Assembly (NCBI GenBank): GCA_017163975.1
Contig: JAFFSR010000362.1
Span: forward strand, 1,940,501-2,004,500
Source of the DNA: Anastatus disparis
Taxonomy: Eukaryota > Arthropoda > Insecta > Hymenoptera > Eupelmidae
Reading direction: 5' to 3'
Length of the DNA: 64,000 bases
Shown here in pieces: positions 1 to 12,143 of this stretch. A model generated the notes under the pieces. That model searched no databases. It saw only the letters and a list, made by a program, of their open reading frames with translations, and was not told the origin of the DNA. The first letter of the stretch is position 1; every line of letters starts with the position of its first letter. A program made the position numbers and the translations under genes.

Positions 1-1125
1 AAAATTTTTATTATAGCAAAATAAGTAATCTATTCGTTTCTTTGTTTGAAACAAAATATTTTTTGAATGACTTTATTGAATTAGCGAAACTTTGGCATAT
101 CCTAACCTTTTTAGAATGAAAATATGTTTTGAAAAGCAAATGATAAGGATTACTTAATTTTATTGTTAATATAATTTTATTATATAATGTAATCTCATCA
201 AATATTATTTTATATTATCGTTCTTTAAAAATAAACAGTTGTAAATAATTTTATTTAGATAAGCCCATATGGAAAAAATTTCTGGAAATAATTGTAAATA
301 AGTGTTACTAACTGTAAATAACGGTAAATAACTATAAATATACAGTTGTTTATATTTATTTACAGTTATTTACATTTATTTATTTTTTTTACAATTATTC
401 ACATTTATTTACGATTATTCATATTTTTTCATAGTTTTTTACAGTTTTTTGAAAAAATAACATTTAGTTAAAATGATAAGTATTATAATGCATAAATAAA
501 ATTGAAGTTTTAAGGTTCAACATGTACATTTATTTATGATTTAATTTATTTACAAAATTCAAAAACTAATCATTCATTTCTACCAAATTGAATTCTTTGT
601 CAAATAAAAGAAAGTTTTTTTGCAGTTTGTGTTTTACGGAGAGTCTTGTTCATTTATCTTTAAAAAAATTTTGTTAAAAAAATATATTTCAAAATCTTTT
701 CTATTCTTTTCATATTTATGTTTGATTGATAAATCTATATATAACATGATTGTAAAATTTAAATTCCAAATAAAAAGATAAATATTAGGAAAATAATGAA
801 TTTGAAAAATAGATTTCTACAAATTTTTCAAAAATAATATTATGAATTTTATTTTATACTCATTACACTAAGATTAAAAAAATTAAGTGATTTTTCTCAC
901 GTTTTTTCAAAGTTTTATCTTGATAAAATTACTTATGACTGTTTATTTTTTAAAAACTATAATTATCAATAAAATTAAGTAATCCTTATTATTCGCTTTT
1001 GAAAACATTTTCATTCTAAAAAGGTTAGGATATGCCAAAGTTTCGCTAATTCAATAAAGTCATTCAAAAAATATTTTGTTTCAAACAAAGAAACGAATAG
1101 ATTACTTATTTTGCTATAATGAAAA
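1..1125. mobile_element. Palindromic TIR element, non-coding, left edge at the window boundary
   Basis: The first ~165 bases reappear as their reverse complement at about 960-1125, including the segments around CAAAATAAGTAATC, CTTTGGCATATCC and AAGGATTACTTAA. The interior is AT-rich with no long frame. At 264-430 it contains runs of GTAAATAACTG-type repeats beginning with CCCATATGG, which resemble the terminus of the element at 12144-12904 and are probably a truncated nested copy. The true left terminus may lie before base 1, so I see no target-site duplication. No transposase is visible; it is either a MITE-like derivative or the remains of a larger element. Confidence 0.7.
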
Positions 1126-1732
1126 TTTAAAAAAAAATAATGAGTTCGCAAATGATGTAAACTATATTGTTCTCTCTTATAATATTAAATTTTTTACATA
1201 TTTATGTTTTAAATAAAATAAAACAGTTTTATGTTGAAAAAGTGTTTATTTGTAGAAATTGTACATATAAAACAAATTCAATTTACATTTAAAATTCGAA
1301 TTTGAAGTTGGCACGTACCAAACTATATATTAGCATTGATGCCAACTATGAAACATGGCATCTTGCACGGCCATTGTATTCTTACAGCTGATCGCATCTT
1401 TTTAGAAAAATGTAATTTTGCTTTTTAGCGATATGATTTATCAAACCAAGTTTCCGCCCTTCATTTTTCAAAGATAAAATGATCCTGAATAGGAAATTTC
1501 CCTACGAAACACGGTTTTTGAGAAATTTGATTTTTTCGAACTGAGAAATTTGTTTTTCTAATTATCTTCGATTAACGCTTTTTTCCGCTAATTTTTAGAG
1601 TTTCCGCCCTTCATCGAAATTAAATGAAGTGATCTATAAAAGGAAAACTCATTCCGATGTATAGTTTTTTCAAAAATTGTAATTTTATAAAATTATAATT
1701 TTCGATCGGTAAAGTAGCGTAAAACCATACCC
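1126..1732. repeat. Intergenic DNA with a degenerate ~150-bp duplication
   Basis: No gene is supported. The phrase TTTCCGCCCTTCAT occurs near 1450 and again near 1600, each followed by a similar AT-rich tract with an AAAATGATC/GAAGTGATC core, so this is an imperfect direct duplication. Nothing else is recognisable. Confidence 0.4.
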
Positions 1733-1736
1733 TTAA

Positions 1737-2028
1737 GACCAAATTTGAACTTTTTCAATATTTGAGAAAACATATTTCTAAAAATATAGCTTAGTTATTT
1801 ATGTGATTTATAAAAAAAAGTCTTTTAACAACTTCTCTATAAAGTTGATAGATTTTGAGATAGAAATAATATAAAACAAAAATTTATAAAATTTGTGAAT
1901 TTTCATCTCAAAATCTATCAGCTTTATAGAGAAGTTGTTAAAGACTTTTTTTTATAAATCACATAAAGAACTAAGCTATATTTTTAGAAATATGTTTTCT
2001 CAAATATTGAAAAAGTTCAAATTTGGTC
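1737..2028. mobile_element. Foldback MITE with TTAA target duplication
   Basis: The two halves are reverse complements over most of their length (GACCAAATTTGAACTTTTTC at the left, its complement at the right), leaving only a short AT-rich loop near 1865-1900. TTAA flanks both ends (1733-1736 and 2029-2032), the duplication expected of piggyBac- or Kolobok-type transposition. At 292 bp with no coding capacity it is a non-autonomous foldback element. It abuts the next palindromic element. Confidence 0.8.
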
Positions 2029-2036
2029 TTAAATCA

Positions 2037-3773
2037 CCCTACTAAAAAATGTCAGGTGAAAAATCACCTGATTTTTCACTTGATTTCTCACCTGATTTCT
2101 CATGCCAAAATCTCATGTGACTATGAGCGTAAAAAAACTAAGTTCCAAACCTATCGAAAAATTCTAAGTTTTTATCACGGAAAACAACATTGAGAAGTAT
2201 GATTCTTTTTTCATTTTTCATAATTTGAAATTGATTTTTTATACGTAGAATTTCAATTTTTTAATTTCATTTTTCTGGTCATAGAAATAAATTTCAAACC
2301 ACTCTAAAAATTATAAGTCCCGATCTTATAATTTTTAACACAAGCCTCTTTTATTTACGTGAGAGAGAGAGAGAGAGAGAGAAACATCAAAAACACATGC
2401 ACAAGAAGCCTCTTTTATTCTTTTATACACTATTTATGAGTTGAATTAAAATGGAAAAAAAGTGTGTACATACTTTTGATAAAACTACACTATTTATAAG
2501 TTAAGATTTTAAAGTTTTTACTATCGTAACCACGTGCGTCCGTTGTTCCTTTACACTAGAAAAAGCAACACATTTAGCTATAGCTGAAACGGCTCATGCG
2601 CCTCCTGCCGGCACCTCTCGTGCCTCAAGCGAAAATATCTCTCGACAACAGACCTAACGCAAACTATTGCTAAAAGAAATAATACGCTCGTATTTATGAA
2701 CTATTGCATTCTGTCTATGTCTCTCTCATAACAAGAAAGAAAAGACAAGCGATACTGTGCACGTTACGTTTGTATAAATTTGTGCGAATTGTATTTTAAA
2801 AAGTACGATGAGAGATGTATTATATTGAGACAATGCTCAGGAACATTTTACTAAATGTGTTGCTTTTTCTAGTGTAAAGGGACAACGAATGCACATGGTC
2901 ACGACAGTAAAAACTTTAAAATCTTAAGAGGAGATCACGTATCTCTGTCCTTTTCTAATGAAAAAATTGAGTTTTTTACAGAAACTAATGACTTTAGCAA
3001 AAAATGGGGAGAAAGCCGCATCTCGTATAAAAAAAAGCAATATTTTCTTTGATAAGAAAGAATTAATTTTATTGCTTTGTTTTCAAGAAAACCTTGAAAA
3101 ACTTAAATCATAGAGGTTAGGGTGGACAATTTGGTTTTTCAAGGTTTTCTTGAGAACGAAGCAATAAAATTAATTTTTTCTTATCAAAGAAAACATTGCT
3201 TTTTTCGATACAAGGTGCGGCTTTCTCTTCATTTTTTGCTAAAGTTATTAGTTTTTGTAAAAAAATCATTTCTTTGTTTAGAAAAGGACAGAGATTCGCG
3301 ACCTCCTCTTAACTTATAAATAGTGTAGTTTTATCAGAAGCGTACACACTCTTTTTTCCATTTCGATTCAACTCATAAATATAGTGTATAAAAGAATAAA
3401 AGAGGCTTCTTGTGCATGTGTTTTTGATGTTTTTCTCTCTCTCTCTCTCACGTAAATAAAAGAAGCTTGTGTTAAAAATTATAAGATCGGGACTTATAAT
3501 TTTTAGAGTGGTTTGAAATTTATTTCTATGACCAGAAAAATGAAATTAAAAAATTGAAATTCTACGTATAAAAAATCAATTTCAAATTATGAAAAATGAA
3601 AAAAGAATCATACTTCTCAATGTTGTTTTCCGTGATAAAAACTTAGAATTTTTCGATAGGTTTGGAACTTAGTTTTTTTACGCTCATAGTCACATGAGAT
3701 TTTGGCATGAGAAATCAGGTGAGAAATCAAGTGAAAAATCAGGTGATTTTTCACCTGACATTTTTTAGTAGGG
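2037..3773. mobile_element. Long palindromic TIR element, CCCTACT termini, TCA duplication
   Basis: The left end starts CCCTACTAAAAAATGTCAGG and the right end is its reverse complement. The arms continue through an AGAGAG microsatellite (about 2371), a CACATGCACAAGAAGCCTC segment and a GTGTACACA segment, several hundred bp each. Flanks 2034-2036 and 3774-3776 are both TCA. No transposase is present. A separate MITE (2928-3308) sits inside. The termini resemble those of the smaller element at 11760-12041, which suggests one family. Confidence 0.85.
2928..3308. mobile_element. Foldback MITE (GAGGAG family), nested, TTAA duplication
   Basis: It begins GAGGAGATCACGTATC and ends with the near-complement GATTCGCGACCTCCTC; TTAA flanks both sides (2924-2927, 3309-3312). 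The arms pair through AAAGCCGCATCTCGTAT and its complement. Related copies lie at 37941-38318 and 59015-59372. A 65-codon frame at 3122-3319 is only palindrome arm sequence. It is inserted inside the 2037-3773 element and is therefore younger than it. Confidence 0.85.
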
Positions 3774-6376
3774 TCACCGATGCTGATTATCACACATTAT
3801 AAACTATTAACTCAAAAAGTTTTCATTTTAGAAGAAAAAGTTATTAACATTTTTTGTTACACTTATCATAAAGAAGGAGATTCCATGTTTGGATCAAATA
3901 ATTTTGACAAGTTGATTTCTTTCATAACTAAGTTCCAAAATAGGTAGTTTAGCAAAACAATTAATTTTTATTGCAAATAATAGCCAATTGTTTGACAAGA
4001 GTTTAGGTGCAATAGTAAATATAATATAATAAAAAATAATAACTATTATGAATTATTAATTTTTTTTACATATCTATATTATTTTTATAATTTTTTCTAG
4101 CTTTTCTACTTATTACCGAAAAGAAAATATCCGAATAAAAAAAAATAATAAAAAATTATAACTTATACGAACACTTTTCCTGTGCTATTATATTTCATAA
4201 TTCAAAAAAATATAAAAAATAATAACTAATAATAACGCTTATAAATACGCAGCGATTTAGAATAATTACTGATAAATATTATTATAGTCTCAAATCTAGA
4301 CTTTATAAACTGTTATCATTTTGTACTAATTTTTATTATTTATTATTTTTTAATATTTTCTATTACTTTTTTCAATTTCCGTCTGGGATTTAATTAAAAA
4401 CATAATAGCAGAAAAAACCTATGTTAAATGTTTGTAAATTCAAACGCGTAGTAAAGTGTTGAGTGTATTATATATGTATATGTATATATGGTGCAACGTT
4501 GCCACGTTACGCCGCTTTAGAAAAACTCTGTGAGAATCCTCGAAGTATCAGTTTTTAGATTAAGATTGTTAAATAACTAGGTAGTGGATCATCTTGAAAT
4601 TTTGATATAATAATCTTTAGGGTTCGAAGTAAATTTCCTCTAATTTTCAGTACAATGTCATGACTATCGAAATACATAGAGTAAAATAACTCTCGCATTT
4701 TAGCTACCGATGCCATACTCATAAGAAGCAATATTGAAAGTTATGATTTTTTGCAGATTATATCTTTTAAACCGTGTAGTGAATCACTCTAAAATTTTGC
4801 ACTGTTATTTTATGATAGTTAATGTAAATTTCCTTAAAAAATGAACTTTTTTTCATGACTTTCGATTCAGCTAAGAACTACCTTAATTACGTATTATATT
4901 TATATTGTTACAAATAAAGAAAAAATTACAGAACAAGACCATGATACCAGATGAAGAAGACGACGCTGAAATGATTCAGATATTGAAAATTCAAATATTA
5001 TATTGGATGAAAGAGATAGTTCCATAGATCCATCTGATATAGATGAGTATTCATGAAATTACGATTAGTACTCATGAAATTACGTATTAGTCGATCTTTC
5101 AATAAGAATTGAAAGATCAACTAATACGTATAAATAAATAAAAGTTTAAATATGAATAAAAGATCATTTTATTAAAAATGTGTCAATATACAATTAATTT
5201 TTATACAAAAATTAGCTATTGGTGATTTTTTAATTATCATGTAGAGAAAAAAAAATATTTTTTTTTAAGTTGTAATTTTTCAGAGTTTTTCAATTAAATT
5301 CATTCATTAGTTTTTAAGATACTTAAATTTTAGGTACAAAATCGAAAAATCTTATTAAATAATATTGGTACCCAAAATTCTCAATAACTAAAGAATTAAT
5401 TTATTTGAAAATTAAACTAAATTATCTTCATGGTATATACTATAAACTAAAGCAATTCTTTGCTAAAAATTTTTGCACTAAAATGGAAAGATAACCAATA
5501 TTTATGAATACAGGCGTAGTTTCCATTTATCATCTCCTTAAGGCTATGTAATCGAGTATATATTCAATACATAGTTACCGACATTATAGATTGTTAATAT
5601 AACTACTTATTAACCATCAACTAATACCTACCGTCCATAGAAAACTTTCCACACCACCCATACTGAGACAAAAAAAGGAATGAGAAACTTCTACTTGCAA
5701 CATTTAAGCTCACTATCATTTTAGAATCCCAGCTGTACTTGCCTAAAAGTAAAGCACACATTACTTTGTGCTGATTAGTTTCTATTTTGGTCAGAAAAAC
5801 TTATCAAAAAATTTCCTACGTCTAGGTGACTCTTCTTCCAGGTTAGCTCAAATTTGTCTTCTTGTTTTTGTCTTGAGTTGATCTTGTAAAAGTCTTAAGT
5901 AGAAGTTTTTAATTTTTTTATTAGTATAATGAGGTATTGTCAATGGCGCGTTGAGTTTGTTTTTATTGAATTTCAAAACAAAAAAATATATTAAGAATCT
6001 TCTGGCTATACAGTCTGTGTCAAAAGTTAGTATTTTCGATAATGGTTTATATTTGGGTATGTGGGGTTTATTCAATTTTTTACAAAGTAATTTATTACAT
6101 AATATTAAAACAATAATTATAAACCTTGTTTGATTTAAATATAATAATTTATTAAAAAGTTATAGCATTTTAAAATTTATAACTTTTCCCGAAATCTAAT
6201 GTAATCATAAACAAAAGTGCCAAAATTTTAAAAATGATTTTATTCGACGGTAACAAAATTTATTTTGTTCATTTTGAAGTTTAAAATCTGTTGACAAGGA
6301 TGAAATTTCGATTTTTATTTTTTATTCAAATTTATTGCTAATTGTTAACGAAAAAATGTATATGTCTCAGATGGTA
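3774..6376. other. AT-rich interval without a supported gene
   Basis: I see no coding region with conserved-looking residues. About 4550-4860 contains two related ~190-bp stretches (AACTAGGTAGTGGATCATC... and AACCGTGTAGTGAATCACTC...), a diverged tandem duplication. At 5081-5130 there is a strong hairpin with 23-base arms (GTATTAGTCGATCTTTCAAT against its near-complement). A short acidic frame ending in a TGA near 5056 (residues like SNIILDERDSSIDPSDIDEYS) might be an exon scrap, but nothing around it supports a gene. Confidence 0.5.
5081..5130. repeat. Perfect-looking hairpin, 23-base arms
   Basis: The arms are reverse complements (one mismatch at TCGATC/GATCAAC) separated by about four bases. 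It may be a small relict foldback element or a cruciform-forming site. No flanking duplication is evident. Confidence 0.6.
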
Positions 6377-6377
6377 C

Positions 6378-6666
6378 TCACTATCTATCTATCTATCTAT
6401 CCATCCATCCATCCATCCATCCATCCATCCATCCATCCATCCATCCATCGATCTATCTATCTATCCATCTATCTGTCTATCTGTCAATCTGTCTATCTGT
6501 CTATCTGTCTATCTGTCTGTCTATCTGTCTGTCTGCCTGTCTGCCTGTTTGCCTGTCTGTCTGTCTGTCTGTCTGACTGCTTGCCTGCCTGCCTGCCTAC
6601 CTACCTACCTACCTACCTACCTACCTATCTACCTACCTACCTACCTACCTACCTACCTACCTACCT
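6378..6666. repeat. Compound tetranucleotide microsatellite with shifting unit
   Basis: The unit changes in order along the tract: TATC, then CATC, then TATC/TGTC, then CTGT and CCTG, then CCTA. Two overlapping frames of over 100 codons across it are translations of the repeat (Ser-Ile-His-Pro or Tyr-Leu-Pro-Thr periodicity) and not genes. Confidence 0.95.
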
Positions 6667-6965
6667 GAAAATTTAATAAAATATGAATGATTGTTTTGAA
6701 AAAATATGCTGAATGTTTTTAAAATAAATAACCCACATAGCATGAAATATTTCTGAAATATTTCTGAAATATTTCATTGAAAGATTCGGAATAAAACAGA
6801 AATATTGATAAGAAATATTTCTGAAATATTGATATGTCCTTCTAGAAGATTGATTTGAAATATTTCATGTAATGTTTCTGTAACATTCTTTCATTATTTT
6901 GTAAAATATTAATTTGTAATATTGTTGAAATATTGTAGCAATATTTGATCGAAAGATTCATGTAA

Positions 6966-7310
6966 GATTATGAATCTTTCAAGAAATGTTTCTGAAATAT
7001 TTCTGAAATCTTTCATGAAATGTTGATTTGTAAGATTGTTGAAAGATTGCAGAAATATTTTATTAAAGGATTCATAAAAGATTATGAATCTTTCAAGAAA
7101 TGTTTCTGAAATATTTCTAAAATCTTTCATGAAATATTGCTTTGTAACATTGTTGAAAGATTGCTAAAATATGTTATTGAAGGATTCATAAAAGATTATG
7201 AATCTTTCAAGAAATGTTTCTGAAATATTTCTAAAATCTTTCATGAAATATTGATATGTTATATTGTTGAAAGATTACCCATCAGTTTAACTAAAGTATT
7301 CATAGAGGAT
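6966..7310. repeat. 114-bp tandem repeat, about three copies
   Basis: The segment GATTATGAATCTTTCAAG recurs at 6966, 7080 and 7194, a spacing of 114 bp, each followed by GAAATGTTTCTGAAATATTT. A 73-codon minus-strand frame here is a translation of the repeat. Confidence 0.85.
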
Positions 7311-7389
7311 TATTAACCCTTTTGGAAATATTTTTGGAATCTTTCATGAAATACTGATTTGTAATATTGATGAAAAATTCTATCAGATA

Positions 7390-7625
7390 TTATTTTTGAT
7401 TTTGTAAGAGTTGCATCTCAAACCATATTAGATACTTATACATTTATTTGTTATTTAGCGCTTATTTATTTGTATCAAGAATTTTCGGTCTTATATACTA
7501 AACGAGAGAGCGTCCCACCACTTGCGAGAGTTTGCCAACCACATTTACGATCACATGAAAATATAATCAAGTAGCCATCTGCTGGCAAGATGGAAGAATT
7601 GCTACAAACGCGAGATAACTACAAA
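7390..7625 (-). promoter_or_regulatory. Conserved non-repetitive core of the CCCACA element, TATA-like site
   Basis: This stretch is the only non-satellite part of the element and is GC-richer than its surroundings. Its reverse complement recurs at about 19440-19690. Both carry the motif order: CAGCAGATGGCTAC or close, TTCATGTGATCGTAAATG, CTCTCGCAAGTGG, GGGACG, CTCTCGTTTAGTATATAAG. TATATAAG on the minus strand here (plus strand in the other copy) would fit a TATA box. Conservation inside otherwise fast-evolving repeats suggests function, perhaps an internal promoter or transposase binding region. That is inference only. Confidence 0.5.
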
Positions 7626-7829
7626 TATTTAAACAATATTTCTCCAATATTTCACTGTTATATTCATAAATTTTTCGGAATACTCCATGAAATATTTCTG
7701 GAATTTGACAGAAATATTTCATGAAATATTTCTTGAAAAATTTGCGCATTATTGATTTGAAATATTTTAAGAAATAGTGCAGCAATATTTCTTCGATATT
7801 TCAGTGTTATGTTCATACATTTTTTTAAA

Positions 7830-10560
7830 TACTTCATGAAATGTTTTTTAAATATAACAGAAATATTTCATGAAATGTTTCTTGAAACATTTGCGAAAAA
7901 TTGATTTGAAACATTTCAAGAAATAATGTAACAATATTTCTTGAATATTTCAGTGTTGAATTTAAAAATTTTTTGAAATAAAACATAAAATGTTCCTTCA
8001 ATATTACAGAAATATTTCATGAAATGTTTCTTGAAAGATTTGCGAAATATTGATTTGAAACATTTCAAGAAATAATGTAACAATATTTCTTGAATATTTC
8101 AGTGTCAGATTCAAAAATTTTTTGAAATAAAACATGAAATGTTCCTTTAATATTACAGGAATATTTCATGAAATGTTTTTTGAAAGATTTGTGAAATATT
8201 GATTTGAAACATTTCAAGAAATAATGTAACAATATTTTTTGAATATTTTAGTGTTGGATTCAAAAATTTTTTGAAATAAAACATGAAATGTTCCTTCAAT
8301 ATCACAGAAATATTTCATGAAATGTTTCTTGAAAGATTTGCGAAATATTGATTTGAAACATTTCAAGAAATAATTTAGTAATATTTCTCGAATATTTCGG
8401 TGTTGGATCTAAAAATAGTTTGGAATAAAACATGAAATATTCCTTCAATATTAAAGGGATGTTTCATACAATGTTTCTTGAAAGATTGGCGAAATATTGA
8501 TCTGAAACATTTCAAGAAATAATCTAGTAACCTTTCTCAAGTATTTCAGTGTTGGATTCAAAAATAGTTTGGAATAAAACATGAAATATTCCTTCAATAT
8601 TACAGGAATATTTCATGCAATGTTTCTTGAAAGATTGGCGAAATATTGATCGTATACATTTCAAGAAATAATCTAGTAACCTTTCTCAAATATTTCAGTG
8701 TTGGATTCAAAAATTGTTTGGAATAAAACATGAAATATTTCTTCAATATTAGAGGAATATTTCATGCAATGTTTCTTGAAGGATTTGCGAAATATTGATT
8801 TGAAACATTTCAAGAAATAATTTAGTAATATTTCTCCAATATTTCGGTGTTGGATCTAAAAATAGTTTGGAATAAAACATGAAATATTCCTTCAATATTA
8901 CAGGAATATTTCATGCAATGTTTCTTGAAAGATTGGCGAAATATTGATCGTAAACATTTCAAGAAATAATCTAGTAACCTTTCTCAAATATTTCAGTGTT
9001 GGATTCAAAAATTGTTTGGAATAAAACATGAAATATTTCTTCAATATTAGAGGAATATTTCATGCAATGTTTCTTGAAGGATTTGCGAAATATTGATTTG
9101 AAACATTTCAAGAAATAATTTAGTAATATTTCTCGAATATTTCGGTGTTGGATCTAAAAATAGTTTGGAATAAAACATGAAATATTCCTTCAATATTACA
9201 GGAATATTTCATGCAATGTTTCTTGAAAGATTGGCGAAATATTGATCTGAAACATTTCAAGAAATAATCTAGTAACCTTTCTCAAATATTTCAGTGTTGG
9301 ATTCAAAAATTGTTTGGGAAAACATGAAATATTTCTTCAATATTAGAGGAATATTTCATGCAATGTTTCTTGAAAGATTTGCGAAATATTGATTTGAAAC
9401 ATTTCAAGAAATAATCTAGTAACCTTTCTCAAGTATTTCAGTGTTGGATTCAAAAATAGTTTGGAATAAAACATGAAATATTCCTTCAATATTACAGGAA
9501 TATTTCATGCAATGTTTCTTGAAAGATTGGCGAAATATTGATCGTATACATTTCAAGAAATAATCTAGTAACCTTTCTCAAATATTTCTGTGTTGGATTC
9601 AAAAATTGTTTGGAATAAAACATGAAATATTTCTTCAATATTAGAGGAATATTTCATGCAATGTTTCTTGAAGGATTTGCGAAATATTGATTTGAAACAT
9701 TTCAAGAAATAATTTAGTAATATTTCTCGAATATTTCGGTGTTGGATCTAAAAATAGCTTGGAATAAAACATGAAATATTCCTTCAATATTACAGGAATA
9801 TTTCATGCAATGTTTCTTGAAAGATTGGCGAAATATTGATCGTAAACATTTCAAGAAATAATCTAGTAACCTTTCTCAAATATTTCAGTGTTGCATTCAA
9901 AAATTGTTTGGAATAAAACATGAAATATTTCTTCAATATTAGAGGAATATTTCATGCAATGTTTATTGAAAGATTTGCGAAATATTGATTTGAAACATTT
10001 CAAGAAATAATTTAGTAATATTTCTCGAATATTTCGGTGTTGGATCTAAAAATAGTTTGGAATAAAACATGAAATATTCCTTCAATATTACAGGAATATT
10101 TCATGCAATGTTTCTTGAAAGATTGGCGAAATATTGATCTGAAACATTTCAAGAAATAATCTAGTAACCTTTCTCAAATATTTCAGTGTTGGATTCAAAA
10201 ATTGTTTGGAATAAAACATGAAATATTCCTTCAATATTACCGGAATATTTCATGCAATGTTTCTTGAAAGATTGGTAAAATATTAATGTGAAACATTTCA
10301 AGAAATAATTTAATAATATTTCTCAAATATTTTAGTGTTGGATTCAGAAATTTTTTTGGAATAAAACATGAAATATTCCTTCAATATTATAGGAATATTT
10401 CATGCAATGTTTCTTGAAAGATTGGCGAAATATTGATCTGAAACATTTCAAGAAATAATTTAGTAATATTTCTCAAATATTTCAGTGCTGGATTCAGAAA
10501 TTTTTTTGGAATAAAACATGAAATGTTGCAGCAATATTACAGAAATATTTCAATGAATTA
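7830..10560. repeat. 149-bp satellite, about 18 copies
   Basis: TTTGGAATAAAACATGAAAT recurs with exact 149-bp spacing (for example tggaataaaa at 8421, 8570, 8719, 8868, 9017 and 9166). The unit reads through GGAATATTTCATGCAATG, TTTCTTGAAAGATTGGCG, AACATTTCAAGAAATAAT and TTCAGTGTTGGATTC. Two subtypes, differing near AATTTAGTAATATTTCTCG versus AATCTAGTAACCTTTCTCA, alternate over part of the array, a higher-order 298-bp pattern. Confidence 0.95.
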
Positions 10561-10672
10561 TTTCATATTCTTAAACTGTAATATTTCGAAGAAATATTTG
10601 TTCATTACTTATTTAATATTTTACTGAAATATTTCATGTAATCTTTTTTTGAAATATTTCATGCTATGTGGG

Positions 10673-11759
10673 AAATTACTAAATAAAATATGAATTTCAT
10701 GTTAATCTTCGTAAAACTCTTAAATTATTAAACAAAATTTATTTAAAATTATTAATTTTCATAAATAGTAAGTAAATAAAAAGATACTGAAAAAAAACGT
10801 ATAAGGAATAACAAAATCGTACGTATGCTAATAAAATATATTGTTTAATGAAATATTAAAGTTACTTGATTCTGTCAAAGAAATGAAATAATATAAAATA
10901 AGTAAAAAATTATTTTAAAATTATTTTTTGGCAATTTATTTTTTATTTAGTCTTTACTATGAGAAATAATTTCAATAGCAATTATACTTTTTATGCAATC
11001 CCATCTTATTTTTTAACGATTAAGCCACATCATGACTTTAAAAAGATACAAATATAAAAAATAATAACTTCAAAAAATCAAAAATACAAGTAATTATATT
11101 GTACGAAATGTTATCGATACGAGGAATCAATTGTAAAAAATTTACATGAATTTTTAGTTAACTTTACAGAAAAAAACGAATTCAAGAAGTTAGACTTGAA
11201 TATATTTAATTTGCAAAAGTCTGTTTTATTGAATTCATATAGAGGAACTTGACTGACTGAAATTATGAATAAGATTTTGCAAGTGGTAATTTTTAAAATT
11301 CTCAAAAATAATCGAGTATTGAAAATAAATATTTCTCTTATAATTAAATACTTCTCTTTTCTTATTTCTTTTTTGCTATTTAAAATGAATTCAAAATTAA
11401 AATCAAACATACAATTACATAAAATTAAATATCAATTTTGAATCAGAATAAAGAAATAAAATATAAAAGTATGCTGTATAATCTAATATTTATTATATTT
11501 TTAATTTATCATATTTTTGGGTGTATGAGTTTTGAGTGAATATCGATTGTTTCTTGAGTATTATTTGTTATTTGAATACGTCTGATTTTTCATGTTGCCT
11601 TTTTCAAGTAAGAATATCTTCTAATTATTGATATATATATATTTATATCTAATCATTAAAGGTAGACATATGGTTTAAAAATATAAGAAAATATGTTTAT
11701 TAGATAAATGTAACTTAAAAAAGAAAGATACTTAATTGAAAATCGATATCCAACTAATG
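10673..11759. other. AT-rich interval, nothing recognised
   Basis: No gene, repeat or inverted structure is supported. A 99-codon minus-strand frame at 11111-11410 is Phe/Ile/Lys-rich, has no recognisable domain and is what random AT-rich DNA yields. Confidence 0.5.
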
Positions 11760-12041
11760 CCCTACTGCAAAATCTCACGTGAGATCTCATGCCAAAATCT
11801 CATGTAACTTAAAAACGTGTAAAAATGTCAAAATAATATAAACTCTTACTTTTACAGTCATTTGTATGCATTGTAGAGCATATTTTTTCTCAATAAAATA
11901 TTTAAATGCAATATTATAATTGAATTTCGAGGAAAATTTTGCATTGAAAATTTATATGCCGAATTTTTTCTAAGTATTTAACTATACTATGTGCATACAT
12001 GAGATCTCACTTGAGATCTCACGTGAGGTTTTGCAGTAGGG
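11760..12041. mobile_element. Small MITE, CCCTACTGC termini
   Basis: It starts CCCTACTGCAAAATCTCACG and ends with the near-complement CGTGAGGTTTTGCAGTAGGG. Inside each TIR lie further short palindromes (CACGTGAGATCTCATG). It shares the CCCTACT terminus with the 2037-3773 element. It has no coding capacity. The flanks share only TG, so the target duplication is uncertain. Confidence 0.85.
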
Positions 12042-12143
12042 TGTTTATTAATTTTGGCCTAGATAAAACGTACGATTTTCAAGTTAATTTTTATTTAGAA
12101 TAAATGAATAACATTTAAATAAGTCAAGAAAAAAAAATAATTC

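Larger units (their letters stand above)
6732..10672. mobile_element. TIR element of the CCCACA family, inflated by satellite arrays (copy 1)
   Basis: The termini are CCCACATAGCATGAAATATT and its complement ending CATGCTATGTGGG. The interior is built of variants of the palindrome GAAATATTTC arranged as a 114-bp tandem repeat (about 6966-7310), a unique core (7390-7625) and a long 149-bp tandem array (about 7830-10560). No transposase is present. The same termini and core, in opposite orientation, occur at 18293-19973, and a related right end occurs at 46706. I could not find a clean target duplication. It is a non-autonomous DNA transposon carrying its own satellite. Confidence 0.85.

Noticed and set aside
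5848..6133. Opposing frames of 75 and 60 codons
   Set aside because: Overlap on opposite strands, no domain, base composition as in neighbouring non-coding DNA.
6335..6676. Two frames over 100 codons with His-Pro-Ser-Ile and Leu-Pro-Thr-Tyr repeats
   Set aside because: Microsatellite translation.
6732..10672. CRISPR-like array because of regular repeats
   Set aside because: Unit is continuous with no unique spacers, in a eukaryotic transposon context.
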